In this document: positions 23,981 to 35,887 of the stretch, piece after piece
How positions within the stretch are numbered: the stretch's first letter is position 1
Layout of the letters: every line of letters begins with the position of its first letter
Assembly (NCBI GenBank): GCA_031761405.1
Contig: JASEVX010000008.1
Coordinates: 46,831,419-46,895,418, forward strand
Source of the DNA: Serripes groenlandicus
Taxonomy: Eukaryota; Mollusca; Bivalvia; Cardiida; Cardiidae
Direction: 5' to 3'
Length of the DNA stretch: 64,000 nucleotides
Notes under the pieces: generated by a model
Seen by the model: the letters and a program-made list of their open reading frames with translations, nothing else
Database searches by the model: none
What the model was told of the DNA's origin: nothing
Made by a program: the position numbers and the translations under genes

Positions 23981-24487
23981 AAAATTCCCGGTATCTTCCG
24001 ATTACGACCTCTGGATTCATCTATGTGTATTGTTCATCTACGGTTGGATAAATACGACCGTTTCACATGGCAAATTATCAGATAAAAACAACCTAACAAT
24101 TACTTCTTTTTCCAATATGTTTGGAAATAAATAGTCCAACGGTAACATCAAGGAGACGTTTAAACTGAACCTGGATGGAAATAGTATTGTTGATCACACC
24201 CCGCAGTTCGACTCCAGTGTCTTTTTTTTGTAACCAGATTATTTCTATAAGAGCTGATGTCGCACTCCGACTCTCTTGTAAGGCAGTCTGTTATCTGGAA
24301 ATGATTTTGTCTTTCGCACCGGTGTGAGAAAGCCAGGATAATCTTTGATAGGTGAACTACTGAAATACTGTATAGGAAGCAAGAAAAATTCAAAAATACC
24401 ACGGTCTGATGTTAAGTGCAACGCAATGTCATTAATATCCCAATGCCATATGCGGTTACAAGTTTAGACATGTTATTTTAAGAAAAC

Positions 24488-25020
24488 GTCCGAACAACTC
24501 TAAGAACGACTATGGTTCGCAATACGACAATTACTATCTCAATGCATTCCCAGACAGCATAGTCTTCGTAAATCTCGATTGTGCCTTTCGTCTCAATTGC
24601 TTGAATGAGCCATGAAAACACATGCGTAGTTGAACTGGCCGCCGTCTAAACATTTCTAAGAACTACTTTGGGTAGCAACACGACAATTAAGTACTATCTG
24701 AATGCATTTCCAGACAGCATAGTCTTCGTAAATCTCGATTGTGCCTTTCGTCTCAGTTGCTTGAACGAGCCGTGAAAACACATGCGTAGGTGAACTGGCC
24801 GCCGTCTAAACATTTCTTAGAACTACTATGGGTAGCAACACGACAATTGCTATCTCAATGCATTTCCAGACAGCATAGTCTTCGTAAATCTCGATTGTGC
24901 CTTTCGTCTCAGTTGCTTGAATGAGCCATGAAAACACATGCGTAGGTGAACTGGACGCCGTGATATGACTGACAACATGTTGAAAACCGGTGTTAAACGC
25001 CAATCAATCATCAATACATT
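24488..25020 (+). repeat. 160-bp tandem triplication ending in a SINE-2 tail
   Basis: Three copies start near 24488, 24648 and 24808. Each ends in GAACTGG-CGCCGT from the SINE-2 body; only the last continues into the intact SINE-2 tail (GTGATATGACTGACAACATG to CAATCAATC). Each unit also carries CAGACAGCATAGTCTTCGTA. Confidence 0.92.
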
Positions 25021-25128
25021 AATCGTATCAGTATCTGCTTTCTACTAACATCCCATTGACCTATTGAACAAATACCATGAAACGGATATAACTCGGATCG
25101 AGACAGTAGGCTGATGTTTAAAATTGTT

Positions 25129-25357
25129 TAACTCTTTCCCTCATACGACAATTCTGCAGCAGACGACTTCGAACATATTTTGTCAAAACATGAAATATCT
25201 CTATAATTGAATGGATAACCTATGACTAAAAGGGGAAAACATTGTGGCAAAAGGAGAAATTGCTCGTTTTGAGCAATTTCTCCTTTTGTCACTATGTTTT
25301 CAAAAAGCCGTCTGCTGCAGAGGCGTCAGAAAGCGTCTATATGAGGGAAAGGGTTAA
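25129..25357. mobile_element. MITE-T copy with a perfect central hairpin
   Basis: Begins TTAACTCTTTCCCTCAT and ends ATGAGGGAAAGGGTTAA. AAAAGGAGAAATTGCTC (25249-25265) pairs perfectly with GAGCAATTTCTCCTTTT (25271-25287). TTAA at both outer ends suggests the piggyBac type. Confidence 0.92.
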
Positions 25358-25429
25358 GCCGCGTATGTGGCGGTAACGGACGTGTCTGATCTTAAGGTTT
25401 GTCTTTACTAAACTATGCATTGACGCCAA

Positions 25430-25828
25430 TAGATGCCCTCCTTGGCGCTCTGGGCTACGGTGTTAGCATAACGATTGACTGGCTGGTGTCTGGATAAATG
25501 GACCAGTAATACTATACTATCACCCTCGGTACCCAGGCTATTCATAAATTATATATGATGGGCAAATTGGCTAGCCAATCTTCATAAATCATGCACCACG
25601 ATTTCCTCCGTATCTACAAGGTAATTTTTGTATCGCACCAGGTTTGTGTCATGCGGCCAATCGGGCGGCTGCATTACACCTCATAAGTATTTCATGAGTA
25701 CGAGATGTGTACGGCCAATTTGCCCAGGGTAATCATATAGTTTATGAATAGCCTGGGTACCGAGGATGTATAGCCACAATATAACTTAAAACATGTTGAT
25801 AGTGGCGTTAAACACCAAACAATCAACA
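25430..25828 (+). mobile_element. SINE-1 (no head) split by element I
   Basis: CCTCCTTGGCGCTCTGGG to GGACCAGTAATAC before the insert, and GCCACAATATAACTTAAAAC to AAACACCAAACAATCAAC after it, together make one SINE-1 body and tail. Confidence 0.9.
25513..25772. mobile_element. Element I: MITE with ~50-bp inverted repeats, nested in SINE-1
   Basis: CCTCGGTACCCAGGCTATTC is matched in reverse by GAATAGCCTGGGTACCGAGG, and CAAATTGG / CCAATTTG extends the arms to about 50 bp. The ends may be TATAC...GTATA at a TA target. No coding capacity. Confidence 0.9.
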
Positions 25829-25844
25829 TTGACGTCAAACATGT

Positions 25845-26142
25845 TGGACGACATACTCTTTCGACAGAACGCGGTTTGTCAATCAAGGGGTTGTGAGTTC
25901 GAATCCCGGCTCGGCCAACTTTCTTTCCGACGTTTGACAAAAGTCATTGCTACATGCGTTTTCGTCTTCCACCAATGGGCTAAGTCTATGTTGAAAAGCA
26001 GCTAGATGCTTGGGTAGATTGTTGTGTGGAGTACTGGTGTGCGAAAACCAGGAAACATATGAGTAGGTGAACTGGCCGCCGTTATATGATTGAGAAATTG
26101 TTAAAAACGGCGTTAAACCCCAATCAATTAATTACTCAATCA
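25845..26142 (+). mobile_element. SINE-2, near full length
   Basis: tRNA-like head with GTCAATCAAGGGGTTGTGAG and B box GTTCGAATCCCGGC, the full body, and the AACCCCAATCAATTAATT tail. Confidence 0.93.
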
Positions 26143-26673
26143 ACGTTCGACAAAAGATGCTCATAACCTAACAATTGACAATGAAGGTTCTGGTGAGACT
26201 GTGTGTATGCAAGTTCATGGTACGAAGATGCAACAATACCCCAACATGCCAAGCGTGTCTCGTATAAACACGTATATATACAGGCTTTTCTCGTGATACA
26301 GATTATATCATTACAATTCAGATAGAAGCGTCTTGTTGACTTTGATCCGTGGAAAACGCATTTAGAAGATGGAATATTGTGATTGTTCCTTGTTTTTATT
26401 ACGTCGAATTGAGTTTATGTTACTTGACTGTGATGGCGCTTTGAGGGTATTGCAATTCCGTGAATTTACGGGAAAAGAAAATCTGCGCCGCGTCAGTCGA
26501 CAAAGGGTCTTATTAAACCTCACTTGTGGCATCGCATAACGTTGTATATATACACACAAACAATGATGGTACGCTTCTGATTTCTTACAAGTAGTTTACA
26601 CATCAATCAGTGCATTGACACATGTAGAAGTTGGTATTTCTGAACACTGTAGCTTCGAATCAACCTGTACATA

Positions 26674-26905
26674 TCGAGGGCTTGGTGTGAAAGGGTTGTA
26701 ACTAAAAACTTATTTTGAAAACCCTGGTTTAGGGGCAATTTTGACCCCTTTGTAAACAATGCAAATTTAGGTGCCATTGCTCAGAACGAGCAATGGCACC
26801 TAAATTTCCATTGTTTACCAAGTAAAATGATTTAACGCTTTTAAAGACTTTATGGCGAGGTGATCAACATTGGTTTAGTTACAACCGTTTCACGCCAAGC
26901 CCTCG
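26674..26905. mobile_element. MITE-G copy 3
   Basis: CGAGGGCTTGGTGTGAAAGG at the left, CACGCCAAGCCCTCG at the right. Central hairpin GGTGCCATTGCTCAGAACG / CGAGCAATGGCACC. Target duplication ATAT. Confidence 0.92.
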
Positions 26906-27214
26906 ATATATGACCTTTCTTGTTATAATACATCATGCAGGGGTGGAGAAATATGATTTTGACTTACTTGTCCGTTTTTTCAAAATGCTATTTTATACAC
27001 ACATTGCAAGAAGCTTCTTAAAATGTTATGTAAATACTATGTGCACAGTGGATATCTGGGTTCGCACTTTTCCCAAAAGCCAAGTTGTACCTCTACCCAT
27101 TGACGGCCTCATATAATGTATGAGTGTTGCCTTGTGAAGAACAACATTACCGTAAGTATTACAGGATTGGAAAACAGACCTGCCTGCGAAACCATGCTGA
27201 CTGTTATAATGAAT

Positions 27215-27414
27215 ATTCCCTTTCCCACATACAGCAAATCTGCAGCAGACGACTTTGAAAACGTCTACTCAAAAATATGGAAAATCTCTTTAAGTGTAGG
27301 TTTAATTACTGAAAAAAACAAAAAACATTGTGGCTAAAGGAGACATTGCTCGTTTTGAGCAATGTCTCCTTTTGACACGATGTTTTCAAAAGTCTATAGA
27401 TGGGAAAGGGTTAA
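27215..27414. mobile_element. MITE-T copy
   Basis: CCCTTTCCCACATACAGCAA, CTGCAGCAGACGACTTTG, the central hairpin AAAGGAGACATTGCTC / GAGCAATGTCTCCTTTT, and GATGGGAAAGGGTTAA at the right. Confidence 0.9.
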
Positions 27415-27847
27415 CATAATTTTCTTGCAACCTGTCGTGACTTATTGAAGAAGGTGGCAAAGCCAGATCAAACTATGCGGATCGGTTGACTTATCTGGAT
27501 CGACACTGGTCGCATATATATTTAACGGTTTGTTTTCGCAGAACGCCGTTCATGTTTACACTACTGGTATATTAAGGTGGACAGTAACGTCTATGAATGC
27601 ACTGTGGCTTTCAACATAACTGGAAAGACCTCAAACTGTCCGCATATTGCATCAGACCTAATGCGTATTCAAGAATTTGCACTCGGGACTTGCATATAAA
27701 AGCTGTCTTTTAAGGCTTTTAAATATGAAGTTTGAAATGGTTCTTTCATAGTGGGAAATATACTTAAACAGCATTTACCCATGTGAGCCTTAAGACTTTT
27801 TAAAGAGGGTTGAGAGAGATGGCGATCAATTTCAATTCGCATGTTTT

Positions 27848-28106
27848 AGCCGTCCCGCGAGAAAACCAACATTTTGGACTCTGCGTAAAGTATCGACCCT
27901 GATCAGCCTAAGCATGCCGCACAGGCTAACCCAGACATATACTGTTCGCCTCCTGTGGATTTTCTGTTTCAGGACTCATTACTCTATACATCTATTCCCC
28001 ATAGACGGAATGTGTCGGCCCGGGTCAGTCTGCGCGGACTGCGCAGGCTGATCTGGGTCGTTACATTACGCAGATGCCATAATGTTGGTTTTCTCCCGGG
28101 GCGGCT
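27848..28106. mobile_element. MITE-C copy
   Basis: Left end AGCCGTCCCGCGAGAAAACC; right end GGTTTTCTCCCGGGGCGGCT. Inside are two further inverted segments: GCCTCCTGTGGATTTTCTGT, and a GTCTGCGCGG / GCGCAGGCTGATCTGGGTCG stem. Non-coding. Confidence 0.92.
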
Positions 28107-28230
28107 CATTTGTATTGTCGGTAATAGTGGAGATTAAATACATGTACTTTGCTGTGCGTATATTGGATTTGACGAAACCCGATAATTCGTCATCACAAAT
28201 TGACCCTATAAATCTAAATATTCATCAGCA

Positions 28231-28996
28231 GGTACTCGTTATTCTGTCAAATGAAATTGCAAGATACAGCCAGCGCTTAGTTTCATTATTCAGTTATTAA
28301 TCTCGTTTATATAGAGAGGTTATCTCCCCTGCTGAAATATACCGATTTTGTAAGCGAAGCTATGATTGGCTGACGCTAAGGTCAATCTGAGATGGCATAA
28401 TATACTCCGTCGGGCCGGGTGTATTTATTTATATGTTTTTTGTATATATGTATTGAATTCATTTGTACACATGTCACTGAAATAAATGATTTACTTACTT
28501 ACTTACTTATATGCAGGCATCATTTCTAAACGAGCGTTTGATACTGTAGAGAATATAACGTCTGTTATTAATGGGATTTAATAACTTCGTGACAACGTAC
28601 CTGATGACAATGTTTCAGGTACTCGTTATTCTATCAAATGAATTGCAAGATACAGCCAAGGCTTAGTTTCATTATTCAGTTAAATCTCGTTTATATATAG
28701 AGGTTATCTCCCCTGCTGAAATATACCGATTTTGTAAGCAAAGCTTTGATTGGCTGAAGCTAAGGTCAATCTGAGATGGCGTAATATACTCCGTCGGGCC
28801 GGGTGTATTTATTTATAGGTTTTTGTATATATGTATTGAATTCATTTGTGCACATGTCACTGAAATAAATGATTTACTTACTTACTTACTTATATGCAGG
28901 CATCATTTCTAAACGAGCGTTTGATACTGTAGAGAATATAACGTCTGGAATTAACGCGATTCAATAACTTCGTGACAACGTACCTAATGACAATGT
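28231..28996 (+). repeat. 387-bp tandem duplication (contains family R)
   Basis: Copy 1 is 28231-28617 and copy 2 is 28618-28996, about 95 percent alike by eye. Each carries GGTACTCGTTATTCT, GGTTATCTCCCCTGCTG, CGTCGGGCCGGGTGTATTTA and a short TTAC microsatellite. The part from about 28140 to 28450 is the reverse complement of the family R copies at 4540 and 57990. Confidence 0.95.
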
Positions 28997-30708
28997 TGCG
29001 CCGACTTCAGGATTTACGTTCATAACACACCGGTCACTCGGGCCTATGTCAGCCTAGTACGTCATTTAAATAATAGCATTTAACGAGTGATTGGCGAGCG
29101 CTCAGTATAATAAGCACACGCAGAAAACGCCCGTGCTAACGTTTTCATAAAACAAGTATCGTGAGTGGTAATTATACAAAGTTGATAATCGATGTAAAAT
29201 AAGTAGTTTTAAACTAGTTATCCATATTTCTTTGGTAGCTTTCGAGATCAGTTAATATATACATGTACTATATGACTGTATGAACACATATATTTACTTG
29301 TAAACATGTACAATTAAGTAAATGAGAAAACATATTGTATTACTGATTAAAAAGATAACATGAAATGACTAGATTGGTCACCCGCTTTTATTAATTGCTA
29401 TTGAATTAAGATTAAACTATTAAATATACAACTGTTTTTCGTAAATTCTTCAGCGGAACAGTACAATGTGATGCTCTGGATCAATAATGTGGCATGTTAC
29501 TTTCTGAGTTTAAAAGGTAGCCCTTCTATGTAGCCGTGTGTTTGCTTCCCCATGTCCAAAGGTAGCCGGAATAATTGGTGTATGCATGTCTGACACGATA
29601 ATGCAATAGTAGGGACAGGTATCTCCAGGGTGCGAAATTATAAAACTCTGAAAACGTTCTCAGTGCTCAGAAATAAACTCCATGCTCCAAATAAGACTTC
29701 TGATTGGTCAATTTAGAGAACGAATTTACTTCTGACCCATATTATTAAGGTCAAATTACGCTAAATACATCCGCTGACTTGCTGATCTACAGTACTATAG
29801 TCCATAAAAAAAAATTGTTTGCGTAGAAATGAATGTATACCATCACCAGAATGTATTGAATATATGACTTTGAGTTTAAATGCATTGTGAATGTGAATAG
29901 GATGCACTGGAAATGATTGATTTGATCACTTTTAGTATTTTGACCTTATTTGAAAGTGAAAGTAGAGAATGCTAAACACCGGTTTTGTCTGGGCCCGATT
30001 TGGTCCAAAATGACGGTTACCAATTTCGCCTGGTGAGTTCTTTCTTGCATAATGCATGACCCGACATTTTCTTTGGATTGTTTTAAAGCTATAAGGTAAC
30101 TCTTTTTAATGATATATGGTGTTTTATATGAGAAACCCTTAGAAAGTGTGACAATTGAGGACTGAAACTGGTCGATTTACATGGAAACAAAGAAGGATTT
30201 GTGTTGGTGTATTGTAACCTAAAGAAACAGACGTGGGCATTATACCTAGTGGGAAGCAAATACGAATTTCAATGAAGTCTAATCAGATACTTGAGCACAA
30301 ATTCTGAGTTCAGATTAAACTGTTATAGACTTTGATCCATGGAAATCTTTTATCGTTTATATATCTTTAATTGTATCTTCGTGTATACCTGATGGAGATA
30401 ATTTCGCAACTGTTTAACATTCTATTTCTTAAACATAATAATTAATAACAATTTATCCATGTTGACTCTTTTAATTTCGAATGTCATGTAGGGGAACGAG
30501 ACAAAAGTCTCAAGACACTCAGTGAAAAGGTTAAAGACATAACCGTATCTTGGAACGGATCTCTTGGTTTTTAGGGGGGAGATTTTATTTTACAATCAAA
30601 ATCTAAATTCAACTGTGAGTGATGCGAGTCTCTGTTTTGGAATTCCAATGAATAGAACGTTGTACGTTTAAAAGCATTTCTGGCAGAGATCAAATGAAAG
30701 TTAAACAT
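28997..30708. other. Unassigned intronic sequence
   Basis: AT-rich. I see no open frame of note, no inverted-repeat ends and no SINE landmarks. Confidence 0.5.
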
Positions 30709-31055
30709 CAGGGGCGTAGCTTTGCAATAATCAATGTGTAAGCCGTCTCATGAGAAATTCAACATTGTGGACTCTGCGTTAAGTATCGACCCGGATCAGC
30801 CTAAGCATGTCACACAGGCCTACCCGGATAGACACTTTTCGCCTCCTGTGGATTTTCTGTTTCAGGAATCACTTCTCTATACATCAATCCTCGTAAGACG
30901 GAATGTGTCGGCCGGATCAGTCTGCGCGGACAGCCCAAGCTGATCTGGTCGATACATTACGCAGATGTCTATCGCCGCAGCTGCATGTTGGGGCATTTTG
31001 AGAAGAAAAAAATGTAGGCACGTGCCTATAGTTCCTAAAGGGAGCTACGCCCCTG
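30709..31055 (-). mobile_element. hAT-like 347-bp element, copy 2, opposite orientation
   Basis: CAGGGGCGTAGC at the left and GCTACGCCCCTG at the right, with AACAT on both sides (5-bp duplication). Same length and same interior as the copy at 22873, reversed. Confidence 0.92.
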
Positions 31056-31699
31056 AACATGGTATATCAGAACACACTCTTGATCGATAGTTGCACTCTT
31101 TGAGACTTTCTACAGATTATATTTCGAGTTTTGTTCGTGTTTAAGCCGCCATCAACTACTTGTATCTATATCGTGACGTTTGTTGGGTTGGTAACAAGTT
31201 CTACTACTACATTATTGTTGCCCAAACGTTTAGAATGTTATATATGGAACAAACAAAAAATTGATGGAATATGGTAGACGAAATTTATAAACAATATTCT
31301 TACATTTTCCAAATTGTTTGAAAGTTGCATTTTAAATTGTCAATGCACACTGCACACTGGACACGCAATAACTCGAAATCGAATATGAGCTATAATACCT
31401 TCGAGTCATCGAATTGTTCAATGGGATCCCTCGAGGCATGCTAAATATATTTATGTAATTTCAGCTTCTTTATTCATATATACTTGAATGTTTATTATGA
31501 TAAAACAAATCGAGACAATGGACTGCTTTTAAGAAACATGGTTCGAGTTAAACGGTACATTCAAAGTATCACATGTTCGAGTAAGTCCATTGTATTACCT
31601 CGTATTCGGGGCAAGGCTTGACATATTGTTTAGGTCAACGCCGCTTTGTTACTCATATTTCCATACTGTCCATGGACTTTGGTATGGATCGATCGTTAA

Positions 31700-31903
31700 C
31701 TAACTCTTTTGCTGTTACAGGCAATTAAAGTCTTTTGCTAACAATGCAGATCCATATGAGACAGCTCGTAATACAAATTTGCATTGTTTTGCCACTTAGA
31801 CATTAAATATTACAACATTTCCTGTTGGACTTAAAATGGAGTGGTCCAAATTTTCAACATGGAAGAGTCGACTTTGTGAAATTCGGCAGTGATGGGGTTA
31901 ACA
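31700..31903. mobile_element. MITE-S copy 2
   Basis: TAACTCTTTTGCTGTTACAG to ATTCGGCAGTGATGGGGTTAA. Inside are AACAATGCAGATCCATATGA, GACAGCTCGTAA and ATGGAAGAGTCGACTTTGTG. Confidence 0.85.
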
Positions 31904-32631
31904 CCAGGTTAAACGCCCTGGGAAAACTCTCCTAACAACTGCCGCATTTGAGCCCAATTTCAAACGGCCGCCTATGAAAGTAAAAAAACTAAATTACACA
32001 GTTTAAAACAGTTCATCGTGTATATCTGATCTTTGGGAATTAATGCCTTATATGGACTATCACTAGAAGAAGATAAATGTTTTCCCCGAATTATAGTCTA
32101 CCAACTTTTTAGATATATACAACGACCGTCTCACCCTTTACAAGATACATAAATTGAATCGATTTGAATTTTTTATATCATCAAACTCTTTGAAACGCAC
32201 CTTGTTATATCAAAACGTATTTATATTATCGCATGAGCTCGTGTATTATAGTTAATTAAGTAAACTAATATTTGTGTTACTGCGTACATGTGCCACATTG
32301 CAGGTTGAATATGGTATACGCTGTTATGAAATGACAAGACCGAAGCCGCTGTGAGCCAGATGAAGGATGCGCGGCGTCATACCGTCGCTTCAATTTGATT
32401 TAATACGGGCAATGCATCAAACGTAACAGCACTCTCTATTACACAACAGATATTATCCCAATGGTTCGAAATAGATGTGCTTCAGCTTTTTCTTTTTTTT
32501 TTCTTTTTTTTAAATGTTTTCCCTTTTTCATTTGAGTCACGCCATGCGAAAACCGACCTTCAAAGGTTTTGGTAATATTTCAATCTTGATCAGATTGAAT
32601 AATCATAAAGACATATTTTAGTTTTACATGT

Positions 32632-32760
32632 AGCTTTTCTACTTAGGTTTATATTGGTTTAAACTTCTTTATTTTACATGGATTGCGAAACAAGCTTTCA
32701 GCATATATTAATCACGCTCGAGTTCTGCTTCCTGGAGACTTAACCAGTACTCTGTACCAC
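32632..32760. repeat. Dispersed repeat pair (second copy near 54040-54145)
   Basis: Shared order of blocks: TCGA/ACAAGCTTT, CATATTAA-CACNCTCGA, TCTGCTT-CTGGAGAC and TTAACCAGTACT. Class unknown. Confidence 0.5.
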
Positions 32761-32944
32761 TGTCTTCCACTTAGGTTTGTTTGATATGCAGGCCGATCTG
32801 GATCTTCGCTGGTCTCAGTGTCCTCCCCAGGTTAGGCTTTCTTATATCGCGGTTAGTCTTAGTTTGACTTTAGTGTGTGTCTTTGTTTATTGCATTTTAG
32901 GAATACTTTTAAGTTTGGTAGTATATTATTTAGGTACGTCCTAT

Positions 32945-33273
32945 TGCCCCAGTCGTAGTGACACGTTTTGGCCTCCACGTTTAGCTACGTTGGGAAACGT
33001 GGCTACAACGTGTGCAAACGTAACACAACGTGGCTTAAACGTGATCAAACGTGACAAAACGTGAAGTGGAAATTTTAGTTTGTGGACATGTTCAAAATTC
33101 GCTCTCGTTCCCCCACAACTGACTATAAATTGGCGAGAACGTGGTACAGCGTAGTATAACGAAGCAGACACGTAGCAAAAACTACGTGGCACCCCGCTGA
33201 AATTTGCTAAATCGTGGGTGTCAGAAACGGGGAACAACGGCGAGGCCACAACGTGACACTGTGACTGGGGGCA
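32945..33273. mobile_element. ACGTG-rich inverted-repeat element
   Basis: Ends TGCCCCAGTCGTAGTGACAC... and ...GTGACACTGTGACTGGGGGC form ~35-bp inverted repeats that include GGCCTC / GAGGCC. The interior carries about ten ACGTG or ACGTT words, many spaced 8 to 14 bp. Non-coding; directly abuts a MITE-S. Confidence 0.85.
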
Positions 33274-33486
33274 TTAACTCTTTCAGCGCCAAAGGCAATA
33301 TTGAGCTTTTTGCAAACAAAACAGATTCAGGTGAGTCAGCTCGTAACGAGCTGTCTCACCTTAAATCTGCATTGTTTGCCTGAGAGTTATAAAAAATATT
33401 CCAAAAATCCTATAACATGAGAATAGAGTCGTCCGAGTTTGAACATGGAAGAGTCTACTTTAAACAATTCGGCGCTGAAAGAGTTA
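33274..33486. mobile_element. MITE-S copy 3
   Basis: TTAACTCTTTCAGCGCC at the left and GGCGCTGAAAGAGTTAA at the right are perfect inverted repeats. The inner palindrome GACAGCTCGTTACGAGCTGTC is present as CAGCTCGTAACGAGCTG. Confidence 0.93.
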
Positions 33487-33681
33487 AACGGCCATTTGGA
33501 ATATGTCGGAGTCATGTTATCATTGTTATTAGTTATCTGATCTGTTGATTTATTCGTTCTGTCAGATATGATTGCGTTAACTTTTTTTTTATCTGTATCG
33601 AATTACATTTCGAAGGCCCAGCCATTTTGATATCTACGCTGCGAATTAACCTCGTATGAATGAAGACACGCGTAACCCATC

Positions 33682-33880
33682 TAACTCTTTCGCTGCAGAA
33701 TTTCACAAAGTCGTTGAAAAATTGAACCACATCATCAGGAACAGGAAAGTTTTTAAAATTGAATATCTTATTGGCAAACAATGCAGATTTCAGGAGAAAC
33801 AGCTCGTTACGAGCTGTCTCATCCGAAGCTGGATTGTTTGCAAAAACCGTTAATTACCTTTGGCAGCGAAAGGTTCAGAT
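33682..33880. mobile_element. MITE-S copy 4
   Basis: TAACTCTTTCGCTGC to GGCAGCGAAAGGTTCAGATAA. Contains the palindrome ACAGCTCGTTACGAGCTGT. Confidence 0.9.
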
Positions 33881-34064
33881 AAATGTACGAATAGAGTTGC
33901 GAAAAACCAGTTATCAAAGTATGATGATCTTTGTCTATATTGGCCCGTCCATGCTTATAGATACATGTTGCCATTTATGAAAATGTGTAGGTTAAGATCA
34001 GCACGTACATATTTTTAGACTTATCAGAAACTACACAAATTGACCAAAGCTTCTATCAATGGTT

Positions 34065-34330
34065 TGACTGATTGGGGTTTAACGCCGTTTTCAACAATTT
34101 GTCCTACTCATGCTTTTCCTGGCTTCCTCATACCAGTAATCCACACAACATAATTCCCAAGCAACTGGCTGCTTCTCCACATAAAATGTTAACCCATTGT
34201 TAGCCCATGCATGTCGCAGTGACTTTTGTCAAACATATGAAAGAATGTTGGCCGAGCTGGGATTCGAACTAACAACCCCTGGATTGACAACCTGCGTCGC
34301 TTCCGACTGAGCTACCGGTTCTCGGCGAAG
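34065..34330 (-). mobile_element. SINE-2, near full length
   Basis: Reverse strand: TTGGGGTTTAACGCCGTTTT, AGCAACTGGCTGCTTCTCC, then GGGATTCGAACTAACAACCC (B-box complement) and the GACTGAGCTACCGG A-box complement. Confidence 0.9.
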
Positions 34331-34492
34331 GTTCTATCTAGCCTGTGTTAGTAATTTGATAACAGTGTAAATCTTGATCAGACTTGACAGATGTATAGGT
34401 TAATCTAGAACTCCATAGTTCACAAAAAGTCAACTTGTACCCTTTCCCATGGGAGTGATCTAATACATGAGCCACGTGATATAAGCCGTCCC

Positions 34493-34742
34493 GCGAGAAA
34501 ACCAACATTATTACCTCTGCGTAATGTATCGACCCACATCAGCCTGCGCAGTCCGCGCAGGCTGATCCGGGCCGACTCATTCCGTCTCAGGGGGATAGAG
34601 GCACGGAGTAATGATTCCTGAAACAGAAAATCCACAGGAGGCGGAAAGTGTCTATCCGGGTAAGCCTATGCGGCATGCTTAGACTGATCCGGGTCAATAC
34701 TTTACGCAGAGTCCACAATGTTGGTTTTCTCGCGTGACGGCT
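34493..34742. mobile_element. MITE-C copy
   Basis: AGCCGTCCCGCGAGAAAACC to GGTTTTCTCGCGTGACGGCT. The interior is the standard MITE-C core, in the opposite orientation to the 27848 copy. Confidence 0.92.
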
Positions 34743-35026
34743 CATATAAAGCCGTAGACATCAAAGATGGCTGGACGTCCGAATTGAAATTCGGTAGAAA
34801 AATTTAAAATAAAATCTAACAGACATGAATGAATCAACTTATCAGTTTATAATGGTTCTGTACGTTTTCAATAAATCAAACCAATACTATTCTGTTGCAA
34901 GTTAATTAACACAAACTTTATTGGGGCAAGTTCACGGATAAGTATCAGACAATTGGTATATAATGGGTACCCTAATATAATCATGCAATTCAATTCAGGT
35001 CAAAATATATCAACTGTTCCTAATAT

Positions 35027-35262
35027 GAACCGTTCCTCGAGAAAACCAACATTGTGGACACAGCGTAAAGTATTGAGCCGGATCGCTCTAAGTATGCCGT
35101 GCAGGCGGATCCGGGAGAACAATGTTCGCTTCCTGAGGATTTTCTGTTTCCGGAATCATTACTCTATACCTATATCCCCCTGAAACGGAAAGTGCTGACC
35201 CGGATTAGCCTAGGTCGATACATTACGCCGAGTCTATAATGTTGGTTTTCTCGTGGAACGGC
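35027..35262. mobile_element. MITE-C copy, diverged
   Basis: GAACCGTTCCTCGAGAAAAC at the left and TTTTCTCGTGGAACGGCTC at the right. The core has lost one arm of the GCGCAGGC stem. Confidence 0.88.
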
Positions 35263-35885
35263 TCATATAATTTTATTTTGAACGGGTTCAAAAATAAAAA
35301 AATAAAAAATCAAAAGGCGAGATATAATGTGACCGCGAAAGATCGATATGTCTCAGTGTTGAGCTCATTGGCTTGGATGCATTTTCATTTTTGATTTGAA
35401 GAAAGACTCACATATTCATTTTTACTGGTAAATATAGTTATGTCGAGATGAATTTTTATTATATAACCTATAAATAGACGCTTTTTCATTGGCTAAAAAG
35501 TAACTTTTTAGAAAAATATCTTGCGATATGCACCTTTTTTTTCTGATATGCACCAGTTTTATAAATAGTATCAGGGGAAGACCGGGGAATCCCATGAGCC
35601 GCCTATTAATACCCTTCGCCTTTATCCGTACGCTACGGAATTTTCCGAGGCGCGTTCCGAATGACCTCGGAAACTTCCGAAGCTCGTTCAGATGATCATG
35701 ATTAAATGCAATCAAGCGTTTGACTTCCATTGATCATTTCCTGTGTTTCTAAACGACAATAACTGTCAAAATGAAAAATGGTCAATACAACTCAAACTGT
35801 ACAGAAATGTTCCTTGGGTGGTCCTCTGTTTTCTTTTAAGTTGATCAATATCAAAACAATATGATAAATTGAGGGTTATATAATA
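35263..35885. other. Unassigned intronic sequence
   Basis: AT-rich, with an A-rich run at 35285-35315 and a TTCCGA-rich patch at 35637-35690 (CCGAGG...CCTCGG pairs). No gene seen. Confidence 0.4.
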
Positions 35886-35887
35886 AA

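Noticed and set aside
25845..25920. Possible tRNA gene in the SINE-2 head
   Set aside because: Part of a repeated SINE-2 with body and tail; the same head occurs at several other places.
32777..33064. 95-residue + frame with a hydrophobic stretch
   Set aside because: Runs into the ACGTG-rich inverted-repeat element and has no start context or family match.
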